Source of the DNA: Amyloporia xantha
Lineage: Eukaryota > Basidiomycota > Agaricomycetes > Polyporales > Adustoporiaceae
Direction: 5' to 3'
NCBI GenBank assembly: GCA_036971615.1
Contig: JAYKKR010000009.1
Location: 496,001 to 560,000, forward strand
Length of the DNA stretch: 64,000 bases
The notes below the pieces were generated by a model. It was not told the DNA's origin. It ran no database searches and was given only the letters and a program-made list of their open reading frames with translations. The number at the start of each line of letters is the position of its first letter. Position 1 is the stretch's first letter. Positions 47,009 to 59,661 of this stretch are shown here, piece by piece. The position numbers and the translations under genes were made by a program.

Positions 47009-50000
47009 TCAGATACAATTCCTAAGGGCTGATCTCAGAACCTGTCGACAGTGACAAAATATGCATGTGCTAACTTACTTGCATCATCGGCAGGACGTGG
47101 ATAAATCTCTCCGGCCCGTTATGGTGATACGGTGTCTTGGCGAACGGGCACACAATGGCACCTGGAGTTATCAGCTCGGCTTTATGACATCGCTCGTAGA
47201 ACAGTGATCCTGCTATGGCAAACCCAAAGAAACGGTATGGGTCGAGTGCACGCAACTCTTCGCCTAGACAGACATGCTTTTCGATGGCCAGAAGAATGAC
47301 AGGAGCTTCCTCGTTGGACTTCTGGTATGAGAAAATTCCCACAATCCTAGCTGGAAACACCTCGCATTCGTCAGGTTCATCAGTTGGAGAGGCCATGCCT
47401 GCCAGCATTGTGGTCGATTGAAAGACATCCGTCTTGGTTTCATGCAGCGGTGTCCGTACTAGGACATTCGCATCACGAGGGGATGTCGATATTGACTGAT
47501 AGAAGAGGCCACCCAGTCGAATTCTGGAACAGGATGTATAGTCTGAGTTGTCCACGTATCAGATTTATGTCATTTGAGAGAGTGTCAGATGAACTCACCA
47601 GAGCGGAGGAAAGAACCTGTATAACCTCCTAAGAGTTGGTAGAGATCGCGATGGATTGAAACTTTCCCTGGCGCCTTCTCCACTTGCAGCCGAGCGGATT
47701 CACCAAGGCCCAAAATGTCATTGAGCCTGGAACCGCGATAATCTGAAGAAAATGCCTTTTCGAAGGCAGGCTTGAGCTCAAGAACCTCCTTCGGAAGACT
47801 ACCGTTTGTCAACATGGGTAGGACGTTTGCAGCGCGGCTAGCATGATACATGAAGGTCAATTCTAATTCACCTGTTGAAATTTCAGTTAACATAATTAGA
47901 ATCGTGGTTGGATGAACGTACCATGCTTCATGTTGGTGGGAATTCGCTGAAGCTTCAGATTGAACCTTTCGAAGACATAAGTGCGAACCGAATGCGATGG
48001 GCCAAATGCAGATAGAAAGTCCGAAACGTGTAAAGCCATATGATTTGTGGGCCTGAGGGCGAGTTCTTGTAAAGCTGAATGAAGCCTGTAAGATATTGCT
48101 TATAGTGAAAGCGATATTCATCGGCGTGTCGCTTAGATGTCATACGCATGCGCGCAAGCTGAATAGCGGTAACAAGATGCATAAAATTGTTGAGGATATG
48201 CCGTTTGCGTCCTTGTTCGTTGCCCCAGAGCCGTATGAGTGTTATGACGAGGTGAATGGTACCGACAGCGCGCCACTGATCCGCCTTGAGTTTCCCTGTC
48301 TTAGAGCCGAATTGAGCTGGTCCGGGTGCTACAAAGGAGGGCAGAATGAGTTGCTCCCGATCTCGCCATATTTCAGCCAGCACTTCAGAACCGAGGACGA
48401 CATCAACAGGTTGCGCTTGGGCCTTATCTGTGTCGGCGAGTTCCCCATCGTCATCAAGAATGCCGTTCTCTAGACGCTATCAATCCGGTCAACGTTTATC
48501 ACAAAGCGAACGTAGATATTCACGTACCCAATCGTCCAGGAGTTCACCTAGCACCTGCTTTGTCAATGGTTTCCCAGTCTTATTGCATGCATTTATCCCC
48601 CTTCTTTCGCATAAGAGCACCATTGCTGCATGTCGCATCTTTCGTGAGAACTTCTTGGTGTGAAGAAGGTTGTGTTCGGCTTCAGCATATTCGTCCTCAG
48701 TAACAGGATCGCTGCGACCTTTCGGGCCGTTACGACCTTCACTCGGCTCTTGTATGGTTCTGAAATCGTCGGCATGAGGTCTTATTGGCGGAGCAGGACC
48801 TGGACCTGGAGGGCTAATTTCCTCGGTTTCTTTCCAAAAAACGACACGTGCACCATCACTCTTACGCTATGTATGAAGAATCAGGTCGACGCTGTATGAT
48901 TGACCAAATCGAAAATGCTCACCCATGTATTCAAGTGGTCTGCCAGCATGGCTCTCGTGCCCGCTCGTCTCAAGTCCCTGTCGTTGCACATGTGCCAAAG
49001 TACAGGCCATGATTGCGACTTTAGCTCCTCAATACTACCGTTTGCTAGGATTCGAAGCTTGCGATTCCATTCCCTGGAATCTTGTCGTTCCACACAGATT
49101 GGAGGAGTGAAATTCGGGGGCAGTAACCCTTCTCCTGAAGGCAAATCCATGCTGACACCCCAGACATCCTCGATTAAGTGATTGAAATCGCCTAGCAGAT
49201 GTGCATGCATAGTGTCCACCACAGTATAGCGCATAGGATCCCAGTACGGAAGACGAAGAAACTCGGTCCATCGTAGGCCAAACTCCTTGAAAATCCGCAC
49301 TCTGTCGGGCTCCGATTGTGCATCACGCCACTTGATGGCTCGTATCCTGTGGTCCCCGAGTGTTCTTACGGGCCAATTCTCTTCTTCGAAGTCCTCGATC
49401 GACTTTTTCTGGATGTGACAATACGAGCAGAGATACGTCGCAGTAGGCGCCGGCAAACCTGCCATCTGACGAGCAGCCAGAAGATCACATACTAGCGGAA
49501 TGAGAGCCCCGTGGGAGAATCGACCATCTGGGTAGAACGCAGTTCGAGAGAAATATACTCCGGGCGACCAAAACTCTAACAAGTCATCAACAACAAGCTT
49601 CGTGAAATGATTGATTTGGTCCAAGGAGGGCTTGTTGGGACCAGGAATGGTACCAATCAAGCATATATTGTCTTCTCGATATCGCATGTCGGGAGGGAGA
49701 TTGAGTAGAACTAGATATATGCCCGTCGCGGTTCTGCTCATCTTGGCCGGTTTCATATGGAATGGGTTGAAGCCATCTGCACCCATGGACCAGACAAGTC
49801 GCAGCTCACCATCAGGCACTTCAAGGAAAGGGACGCCATTCGGATCGTTCAGTTCTGCCACTGCTGTCCCGTGCCAGAAATCATGCATTTCTTCCCCACT
49901 GTGCAGACGAGCATCTGATGCTGTTTTGTCTATGGCGCGTTCAATCTCCGGTCTTGAGAGCATTCGCGCCATCCATGACTTGACTTCCTGATGGAGATAT

Positions 50001-51467
50001 CGACGAATGGGATAAGTAAATGTCCTTCCTCTAATCGAACATTTGCGGAGTAATGTAGCGCCACAGGGTGTCGAGGATGGAGTTGCCTGAAATGTACACG
50101 TTTCTCGATACGGACGAGTATCGTCGTAGAGACAGAAGCACCGAGGACAGGAAATGTACGTGCGAACGACAGGATCCAAGTCAAATTGCCGCAGAAGTGT
50201 ACGGGAATCACGAGGAATCCCGTCGAGGCCAAGCTGGTCTTCGAAGGTCATTCCGCCACTGGCTTTTTGAAGCAGTCGCCGGACGATGAACCGCAGAGCA
50301 AAAAGAACGAAATCACATTTATCCCTTGACATATGACAAGTCAGGGATAGGACCAGAATAAGAAATTTGCAGGCAGCAATTGCCGGGTCCAAGCCCTGCT
50401 GCAACGACCGATAATATCGATCTAGTCGAAAAGAAGAGCCGGATCAGCAGATCAGTCACGACATAGAGCACAAGCTGATAGACTGGAGCTTTACTCACTG
50501 CAAGGGACGAAAACGCGCTGTTCATTCTTATAAACAAATACATCCTCATGATTTGAAATCGTTCCGCTGCTGAGGCGCTGTCGATTCCATTCTTGGCCCT
50601 TGATATCGGACAGCCGCCTAATCTCATCGATGATACGCTGACGCACTGACGAATGTAGCTGCTGCAATGTGGCGGAACCAGCGATCATCGTATCTTGCAC
50701 CATCACGAGTTGATGGTACATGAGCTCCTCATGTTGGAGGAAACGACTGTTGGAGGACGAATTGATGGCGAGTCGCATTGGTCCACTATTTGCGGTATCT
50801 AAAACCACGTCTGACGCAATATATTCCGGCGAGTCAGGATTGGGAGGGGGTGTAAACTCCAGGCTGCCAGTAACCGAGAAAGTAAGGATCTCAAAGTTGA
50901 CAAGATCGAATATTGACCTCAGATTCCGGAGTGCGCGTTCTACTGGATCGTCCATGGGTGTGGGATGTACAAGAAAAGAATTGTCGGCATCTGTGGAACG
51001 GAAGGCGAGGGAACTTCCAGGCGAAACATCCTTCCCGGGCGAGTTGATTGGGAGCTCCCGCTCTGATGTGGAGACGGAGAAGCAGTAAGGTGAGATGCCG
51101 AGGTCAAAGGAGGGAGAAGGGACGCAGCTTCCACTGCTTTCGAGCTTGCAGTGGGCGCGGAGCTGATGTGAGAACTGGCCAATATGGCAGCTTGTTCGGT
51201 CCCACTGCCATATTCAGTACCCGAATGAAAGAGTGTCTGCTTGATGAAGGCTTCGTCGGCGTTGCGAGCTAAGTCCAATCGCAATTCTAGGTCCCGCGCG
51301 CCTTGATCGGCGGCCATATGTCTGTCGTAGACAGTCCGGGGAACCCAACACCCAGCCAGGGAATCCAGAGTCCGCTCATCGAAAACTGTTTGCGCTCCAC
51401 AGCCTCCTACTATGCATTGACATAGTACGACTTTCTTTCCGCGGCGCGTCGATACTAATGGTGCCAT
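47009..51467 (-). mobile_element. Tnp2-like transposase gene (CACTA/EnSpm type), probably frameshifted
   Basis: A large multi-exon gene whose sequence follows the Tnp2/Transposase_21 pattern. It begins MAPLVSTRRGKKVVLCQC with a cysteine cluster. A main exon at about 50330-48923 carries a Cys pair block (YISCPRCFCLYDD), DGFNPFHMKPAKMS, IPGPNKPSLDQINHF, GALIPLVCDLLAARQMAG with a CSYC pair, and YTVVDTMHAHLLGDFNHL. Later exons (about 48760-48530, 48475-47925, 47880-47597, 47550-47096) include QWRAVGTIHLVITLIRLWG and FERFN. Near 48065 the frame must shift by one base to continue from IQLYKN to ALRPTNHMALHVSDF, so a 1-bp deletion is likely. Terminal inverted repeats were not found. Confidence 0.7.
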
Positions 51468-51587
51468 GACTAGATTTGCAGTTAGGGATTGACAATACGA
51501 ATGGTATACAGCATACGACGTACTCTGAAGCCGCAATAAGGCGGTCCAACTCAATGGTGCAGGTGCGAGAGGGAGCTCGAGTACTAG

Positions 51588-51815
51588 GGGAACGGCTTGA
51601 ATGACAATCGTCTAGGTCTTAAGTCATCCAGTGCCTCCATTGTCTCAAGTCTAGCCAGCCGGTTATCAGCCAGCACGGTGGCACAGATGCGATACCAGCT
51701 TGAGTATGAACGGAGTGGCTCGAATGACAATTGGGTCTGCCCTCAGACCTCAGTGGCATAGATGCGATACCATCTTGAGTGAACGGAGTGGCTCAAATGA
51801 CAATCGGGTCGGCCT
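51588..51815. repeat. Direct repeats between transposase and companion gene
   Basis: The string GAACGG(AG)TGGCTCGAATGACAAT occurs at about 51711, again (CTCAAATGACAATCGGGTC) at about 51782, and in shorter form (ACGGCTTGAATGACAATCG) at about 51591. The first two sit in a unit of about 75 bp that also repeats GATGCGATACCA. They could be subterminal transposase-binding repeats of the adjacent element. Confidence 0.65.
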
Positions 51816-52115
51816 CTATTGTTCCCCAGATGTCGGCGGTCACAAGAGGATTCGCTGCTCGAAACTTAACCATCGGGGATGACAGAAGAAATAATATATA
51901 TGCAGCGATCGTTATACGATTAGAGAAGGAATTACAGTACATAGAAGAATATCAAGAGGACAGAAGAGCGCAGCTCATAGATCACGTGATTGTACGGAGC
52001 ACGAAGATAGAGTTGATGGGTACAATTACATGAATAAACAACTGACCGTTATGATCATTTGTACAATACATAAATCAAGACGAAAAATTGCCTAAAGCTC
52101 AAAAAAAAGGGAGGC

Positions 52116-54771
52116 TTAGTATGAGGCTTCCTCATTTGCCGGGTCCGGACAGAAACGTCCGCGAACGATGTCTCGATTACTGAGATCGTAGTTCTTTGAT
52201 ATACTGAGAAACTAAAGATAAGTGACGATAGTTCTAAGACAGGTAATAAACTTACTCGAGTAAGTGCTTGGGAAATGTCAAGTTGACATTACGATCAATG
52301 ATTTGCAGCTGGTCTTTGTAGAACTCTGTCGTTCGCATCTTCCATGAATCAGAGTAACAGTTGCTCGGTAACCCAGGCACCGGAGGACGTGAGCTATTCA
52401 GATTGATGGAAGGGCTACGGAAATGCGGCCAATTCCCAGGTGTCTTCGAGAACATGCCTCTGTAACGGCCCCAGAGATGTAAAGAGTCGGAGGTCCGTAG
52501 CCATCGCTTCAGTTCAAGAGGACGCCAGTCTTTATTGGCAATCTTGTATATGGGCTCTCCCTGACCAGAGGGATGATCGGACTCATCCGAACTCATACCG
52601 TCGACACCGAGTGCCATCATGAGCGGCAAAGCTTCAGGATCGACTCGGCTCAAGATCCTCTCCGCGACCAGACGACGTCTCTGATAGAGCTATGGATTGT
52701 GCGTTACATTAGTAGCATTGAAACCCAATGAGGACGACATACTCCGTCTTTACGAGTCCTGCGGCGAGCATCTCTCCTGGCTCTCTCTGTGATCTCTTGT
52801 GCTTGACGATGTTTACGATATGTCTCGCGTAGGTGCTCTGTGTGTCGCAGCCACATATCTCGTATTTCGGATTCATCGCATTCATATGCTCTGTATTTCG
52901 CTAGGAAGTCTCGAGCGAATACAACTGCAGCAGACTTGTTCCATGGCGATCGAGGAAATCCCTCGAGATCAAGCTTGAAATCATTGGCTGTACACGACGG
53001 CCCGTTCTTGGGGTCGAACGACTTGATCTCGTCCTCCGTTGGTATGTTATTGAATGGCGAATGCTCGTCTTCGCGACCCATCAAACGACGGCCGTGCTCT
53101 CGGATAGCCGCCTATAACATCACCTTATCAGAATTTCAGGAAGAAACGCTGTGCGAAGGTTTCGCCAGTCACTCACATGAAGATCGTTGAGATTCGCATC
53201 TCTTGCCTTGGGTGCTCCCTTCCGCCTAGGTAGAATCTGAGCAATGTCTTCTTCCTCGTCTTCGTCTTCGTTTTCGTTCTCGTCCTCATCATCAGCTTCG
53301 GCACCATCATCGCGAGACCTTCTGGAACCAGATTTCCCTTGGGTAGCTCCTGAAATCTTGCTGACCGCATCACTAAGGACTGTGCTCATCTCACGGAGTC
53401 TTTCTTGTATCTTGAAATCCATGGATGCGACAATGTCTTCCTTGAGTATGTTGAAGTCACGGCGAGTAATAGGTGTTAGATCCGCCTAGACAACAGTGAG
53501 CAATTGAACCTACAAACGAAGCTAAGCGACAACCCTACCGAAGTCTTTTGGCCTCTCGATGAGCTTGGAACTGGATTCTCGGGCTCTGCCCGTCTCTTCT
53601 CAGCTTGACGCGGCGTTAATAATCCAATGGGTCTGGTGAATTCGAATATGGCTGAGGAAGTCTTGTTTGTCTTTCAGGAGGGTCGCGAGGCGGGACATCA
53701 TTCGGCGAACTTGATCCAGGTACAAGGCGGACCGGCGCGATTGGTGAAGTATGCGGGTCGCTGGAAGCTCTGACTGATCCTCGCCGATCGCTGTTATCTG
53801 TATCCTCTGGCACGGACGGATAGCGAATAGGATCATGCTGCGGCAAATCCGCACCAGCTCCCGCGAAAGGAAGGGTATTGTATGCGATGTTGTTTTCTTC
53901 AGCTGCGTGCTCCGGAGGCCGAACGCCTGGATTATTCCCAACGATGTCCTCGGGCTGAGATCCATTCGGCACGCCTGGCTGCACGACCTCCCCTATGATA
54001 GGCTGAGGAAGCGCTGCTGAAAGCACGTTCTGTGCAGGACTCGCGCCAGGTCCCGACGCTGAGCCAGATCCCGACGCTGAGCCGGATCCCGCCGCTTTTC
54101 CAGATTGCGCTGCCTCAAAAGTCTCAGGCGTGCTTGGTGGCTGAAATACCTACGGAGAAAGAACATAAGCACAAAATAGGGGAATTCAACTGGTGCCCAG
54201 AAATTCACGAGGGTCATGGGCCATGTCGACGCAATCTTTCGAATCGCTCGAGTAGCGAGTCTCCTCACCCCACGGGGTCTCTGTACATGAATTCAGAATA
54301 GAATACATCATACTGACTTGATTACTTACATGCTTCTCCACAGGTGCCTGAACGTAACAGCTTCGATGTCAACGTCCTCACAGTGACTGGTGAGAGTGAA
54401 ATGTACTGACTGTGAGAGTGGTTGTGCGCACGCCTTCGTCGTTTACTTTCAATGTCTTTAGAGGTGGCTGCTCCGATACATCATCGTCTCGCGGTCTCTT
54501 GCGTGCCGGGTGGAACAGAAGAGAACACTACGGGCTCCTGTTGCGATTGAATTTGGTCTGGTCGATTGTGTTCTCCAATAGGAACGTCCTCTCGAAGATT
54601 CTCAACGGCACCAACGGGAATCGTCCCCGTAACAACTGGAGGAGGAGCACCATCAGGAGGAGCGACATCAGGAGGAGCGACATCAGGAGGAGCGACATCA
54701 GGAGGAGCGACATCAGGAGGAGCGACATCAGGAGCGACATCAGGAACAACATCAGGAGCGGGCTCATCCAT
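52116..54771 (-). CDS. Unknown multi-exon gene, likely partner of the transposase
   Basis: Function not recognised. It lies upstream of and in line with the transposase. The start MDEPAPDVVPDV leads into pentapeptide repeats (PPDVA) encoded by a 15-bp tandem repeat. The middle is acidic (DDEDENENEDEDEEED, near 53250). Later parts look globular: SFDPKNGPSCTANDFKLD (near 53030), EITERARRDARRRTRKDG, DWRPLELKRWLRTSDSLHLW and MRTTEFYKDQLQII. The last exon (from the 52258 donor to a stop at 52116) ends RFCPDPANEEASY. Exon borders in the 5' third are unresolved. A DNA-binding accessory protein of the element (TnpA-like role) is possible but only from position. Confidence 0.5.
54651..54745. repeat. 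15-bp tandem repeat coding for PPDVA
   Basis: Five exact head-to-tail copies of CATCAGGAGGAGCGA run from 54651 to 54725. Shortened 12- and 15-bp variants follow to 54745. On the minus strand each copy encodes one Pro-Pro-Asp-Val-Ala unit, so length change keeps the frame. Confidence 0.9.
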
Positions 54772-55959
54772 AGTAGATTACGCAGGGGACCGCCAGGTCC
54801 TGACTGTTCGTGGAGAAAGTATAACGTCCACGGCTTGCGCGAGCGGCTTTTAAGATAGATGCGCGAGTGGCATAGCTGTGCAATAATGAGACAAAGGAGT
54901 ACCACTTGACACCCTGTAGCTTACCTCTTACATCGAAACGAAACAAAGTTGTTTCGCCACTGGAACATCCAAGGGATAAGATGCATTGTCGCTTAAGTTT
55001 GAAGACAAGATATGTCCATCCTGCTAGTTTCATGGCCCGGACATTGCGAGGCAAATAGTACGGCCCTAGGATGTCGGTGATCAGAAACAGTCGAACTAAG
55101 CGTAAGCAACATGATGGAGTTTGGATTATACTATCAGGGTTGCAGCGGTCACAACTGGGTAGAGGGACGATTCTACTTGGAGGGAAGCCCTGGGCGCTCT
55201 TCCCTGGCGGGTGACGCATGCCACATGGTCCATGTGAAATCGATGCTTTGTCAGCCTGGGTATATGGTAGTGCGGCTCTTACCCGATTAGGTGGCGACCT
55301 TCAACTTTCGAGCTCACGTTCGAGAGTGTTGTGGGCCCTAAGACCCTCGTTAGAAAGCTTAATTACATTTCTATGACAGTTCCATCCTGGCCTGTACAGG
55401 AATTCCGCTCATTGAACCTCTCAACGCGTCGGAGACTAGGTATATCGTGTCGACTCCGGCATCACTCTCAGAGCTTCACGGAGGCTAGCACCATTTCATG
55501 CTCGATCTGGAACAATAATACATATATTTGAAACACCACTCTAACGCACACCAATATCACAATTCGTCTTCTCTCAGAGGTGCCCAGTCCTGAAGAATAT
55601 CTAGTATGAGGTCTCGGCACCATGCCTTTACACTACTTTTCACCCATAGAGATAGAGTTCCAACTGTACGCGAAATCCACCATGCCGCCCGATTCCCATA
55701 ATAGCAGACTGCGACGAACTGCTCGGAATCTCATCAGCTCGCATAAGGGTGAGACAACGGAATGTCTGACCATTCTCCAAGAGAGCCTTGGGAACGAACT
55801 CCATGGAATCGAGCAGCCCGCGCGGTACAATGCCCATGATATGAAGAGGCACGAGATAAATATGAGTGATACTAGCAGACCACGTCTGACCTCGTCCTGA
55901 AGTACAAAAAGTCGATTCGACTTCCAATTGGCAATTGGTCAGGAAAATGGCATCTTGTC
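54772..55959. other. Region without a supported gene
   Basis: Open frames of about 150 codons (minus, 54764-55219) and 92 codons (plus, 55622-55900) exist. They show no splice support or recognisable domain. Nothing else was seen. Confidence 0.35.
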
Positions 55960-57434
55960 TCAAACAGAGTGGCAACCTACTGTTAACGCTTCAAATACCT
56001 CGGCAACCGATTCCTCGAGCTCTTCCGGTTTGGCGGGGCCTTTGCAATTGGCTTGAGGATCTAGGATTATATATAGCACTGTACGTAGTAAACTTACCTG
56101 TTTTTGCCCTCCAGATCTTGATGTAAGTGCCTTGCCCCTTATCTGCACTACCCGTTGCAATGAAACTGAATGTACCACGCTGACGCACCTAACACATTGT
56201 TCAGCCGTAAATGCATAGTACACATGATATCCTGCGATTGCTAATAACATACCGCGATAGCTTGTATCACATCATCTGGATAGCCCATGAGCACGAGAAA
56301 TGTATCGGAGGGTGCCTAACGTACGGTCATGCGGTAACAGCTGGAAAAATTCTCCCAATGTTGTTTCCCAGATGCAAGCATTTCCAGTAGTTGTCCCGCA
56401 GACAACTGCACGGCCCTGGTGGAGGAAAGCCATTTGAAGTGCATGCTTGCTCTTGGGGGCAGCATCGAACTTATATCGGCGGCGCGGCTGTTGTAGACCC
56501 CGTGTCCCCACAGCGTACAAATGTAGTTCATCGCTGAAGTTGTACACCATGAGGTTGCGTCCATCCGGACTAAGGGCAGATGATCCTCTTCCGGAGAGAT
56601 TGAATACTGTGATGCATATGAGAAGACGAGAAGCGCAGCCTACATGTTGGGAGTGGTTGAGCCCGTTAGAATATGCCACAAAGGAACTCTCGTCTTGGGG
56701 TCCCATCCACTAAATAAAAGATTTGAGTCGACGCACGCCTTCCACATCTTTTAACAGAAGACGTACATGACTCCGTGGGCAAGGTAGCAGACAACAAGAA
56801 GTTGACCTCTCCTGCTGAAGTGCACGCCAACGGCTCGAAGGCGATCATCCCCCACAAAGTCGCTCGCATCGGCCGGTGGGTTAGGAGGAGAAGGTAACTT
56901 GACACCTCCGGTATACAGATCTGTAACATCGGCGTGCAGGGAGCAACAACAAAGATTGAATAAATTGGACTACCTTTAGTGTGTTCCCTTGTAATATGCA
57001 CTTCTGGGCCAATGCTGACAGCAAGGCAATGCGTAACTGGATCGAAGTCGAGGCAGTGGATGGTACCTCTGACGCCCATAAGTATATCGTGGCGTTCATG
57101 GCCGCTCTGGGTTTCGTGGTCGAATAAGACGAGTCCGTATCGAAGAAAATAAAACTTACTAGAGAGAATCCTCGTACTTGAAATATTGTACCATTCTCGC
57201 ACTTGCGACGATTAGAGTTTCGTAGTGTAACGGATGCCACAGAACGCGATCGACCGCGCTTTCGAATAGCAGCCTATATAAGAATGTACCATCACCTACG
57301 TTCCAGATTATAAGTGCGTTGTCGTCACCGCCACTAGCTAGATAGTGTCCATCCGGAGAGAACGAAAGACAGTTGATACTAGCAGAATGTCCATCATTCA
57401 GAGTATGCAAGTGAACATAAGCCGTGGAAGACAT
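55960..57434 (-). CDS. WD40-repeat protein
   Basis: Exons are 57160-57434, 56974-57104, 56767-56920, 56644-56709, 56325-56587, 56253-56275, 56098-56188 and 55960-56039, 1083 nt, closed, 360 aa. The first repeat is clear: GHSASINCLSFSPDGHYLA, SGGDDNALIIWN. Others include RGTIHCLDFDPVTHCLA and GSSALSPDGRNLMVYN, with a late IKIW. It is a member of the stand-alone WD40 group common in Agaricomycetes, in which the later repeats are degenerate. The partner is unknown. Two introns use the second of two nearby AGs. The model is closed only with those choices. Confidence 0.8.
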
Positions 57435-58339
57435 GGTCTCAGAAAAAGAGGTGTTCAAGAAATGCGATGTCCTAATACTAAGTCCAGCGGTATGGTACTT
57501 GTCAAGACAAAGAGTGAACACACGAGGCATACACGATCCTGAGTCGTGGAGTTGGAGGAATGACCCCGATCTTTGGATCGATCCAGACCAAATGGGAATC
57601 ATATATAAAATGAGAATAAATGAATGGCACAAGCTACAGGTTATTTACTCGTACGATTCAATAAGGAAGAAGCATAAATAAATGAATTACAGGCGAAACT
57701 AAGGTGTTACAGTCGAAAGCCAAGATACAATCCGTCATCTTCACAGCCCCATGCTTTTTGCAGACGGCCACCCAGCGCGGGCCCATCACTCCGCGTGTTT
57801 ATTGTGAGGAACGTCTTGCAATTCTGGAACATGCAGTATGAGCGAGGATGTGTCAGACTTTTGATATGACTTACTGTTTAAGCCTTAGGGAGCGACAGCG
57901 GGGAGTCGATTCGGTGGCGAAACCAATACTTCTTGATGGGAGATCGAGGGAGAGACTACGCATGTAATGTGGGCGAGGCACGATGACGGAGATTTCATCA
58001 AATGAGGTATGCAAATCCAATGTACTCGTGGTGTCTCATCATCAAAGTCGGAATAAACTCCTGCACCTTGAAAGAGCGTCCGGCGAAGTCCAGACAAAAC
58101 AGTTCTCTTTCCTAAAGTCGGGTGGACATCTTGATAGGACGTGGAAGGAGCACGATGCCTGCGAACGAATGAGGAATAAGGCCGAGACACATTGAGCTTT
58201 AGAACGGGGAGACCAGATTGAATCTAGCAATCGCCCTGGGTTCTTCCCAAGGATAACCAGGTGAGTTAATCGATTCCATAGAGTTGTATGTCCTATTTAA
58301 TAATGATTATTAACTAGACTTCAGAAGAGACGATGTGGC
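57435..58339 (-). other. Coding-like fragment, structure unresolved
   Basis: Between about 57715 and 58190 on the minus strand there are protein-like stretches (LGKRTVLSGLRRTLFQ, then SFDEISVIVPRPHYMRSL, then TFLTINTRSDGPALGGRLQ). They would need introns of about 32 and 65 nt. I could not build a closed model. It may be a small gene or a remnant. The rest of the interval shows nothing. Confidence 0.3.
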
Positions 58340-59591
58340 TTACTGATCCCTAGTTACTGGATGACCCTGCTCACGATGACGGCGGATGACAAGTGGATGG
58401 CGTGCTGATTGGTACAGGATGCCTGTGGCAATGCTGGCGAATAATAATGCGTACATGATGCGTGCGAGCCTGTGTATTGGGATGCCCGAGGCGATAGGAG
58501 ATGGTAAAATTTCCCCAATCCTGCGAAAGACTGCTGTGGCTTGGACAATCCAGGGGTAGCATCGACGCCAGAACATGTGTAGAATCGCACCAGCATGGTC
58601 CCACAAAAAGCAACCAGCCAGCAGAATTGGGAAGAGCAACCAAAAGAATAACACACAGAAGAAACGTGACATCGCGATTACGATTGGCAATGCCTTAGGG
58701 ACATGGTCCCAAGCCAGACAAACGAGCCACGTCGTGAACCATAGGCAGAAAATGATGATAGTTGTCACAGTTTGAAGTGTACGAGTTACACAGTCGATGC
58801 AACTGATCCAGGTGTCAACTGATACACGAAGGGGTATGGCTGAGTTCGATATGAATCCAGATAGTAGTCGTGGGATAGCAGATGCCAAGAGCCAGCAGAT
58901 ACGGAGACAATATTTCACTGTGCCATATAACTCGGAGATTATTGTGCTGGCTGCGCTGATGAAACCGTAGAGAGTGATCCTGATCCATGTATACGACGTC
59001 TGAATTGGTGGATCCTACGTGACAAAGGAGGATAGCGTCAGGATATTACGGTTTTGAAGAAGTGCGTGTAACACATACAGGAGCATAATTCTCGACAGAT
59101 TCAAAACTCAGAGAAGGGAGACTAGAGGCCGCAGTACGGGAGAATAAGTGACTCGGACCATGTCCCCGCTAGAGCAAGAAACCTGGTCAATTGTCGTTCA
59201 AGTTATCCTAAATGGTGAACTGACTGTAAATCGCTGTGGTAGATTTATTGTCTGACGTTGAACTTGTGACAGCCTTAGCCGTCGCTATTCCCGCATATGA
59301 GAATGATATTCTCCAGGTTGACAAAGTTACAGAGAGCGTACCAGTTTGATACGCTTGCGAGCAAGCGCTTTAGCCCTCGCGACAGCCGCACTGTTGTGTT
59401 TACTTCTCGCAGTGTTATTATGCAAGACCTTTGCGCCAAGAAATGTGAGCTGAGGCTGTTGACTTTCCTTAACGACTTACCGGTACAAGGCGAACTCTGT
59501 GTCCGGCAGGGCCAGCACACAATAGTTTTGCCCTGAGATACTCTTCGCGATCGCTATGGGCTGCGCGCTTTCGTTTCTCCACTAGAGACAT
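58340..59591 (-). CDS. Multi-pass membrane protein of unknown function, 340 aa
   Basis: Family not recognised. Exons are 59481-59591, 59342-59428, 59225-59284, 59079-59168 and 58340-59014, 1023 nt, all phase 0 and closed. The N-terminal 115 residues are soluble and basic (MSLVEKRKRAAHSDREEY, ARAKALARKRIKLRRLRLS). About four membrane segments follow, including TVTTIIIFCLWFTTWLVCLA, SRFFCVLFFWLLFPILLAG and MYALLFASIATGILY. The tail is basic (RRHREQGHPVTRDQ). A fungal-specific membrane protein is the best description. Confidence 0.65.
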
Positions 59592-59661
59592 GTTGTCGCG
59601 CCAAAGAGTGAATTGAAAAAGGGAAGCTCCAGAGTCCAATTGAGGCGAACAATACAGCTCT

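Noticed and set aside
55960..57434. WD40 gene as a pseudogene because exon 1 runs into TAG near 57155
   Set aside because: Using the second AG of CCCAGAG as acceptor gives TAC GGC CAT... and the whole eight-exon model closes at 360 aa.
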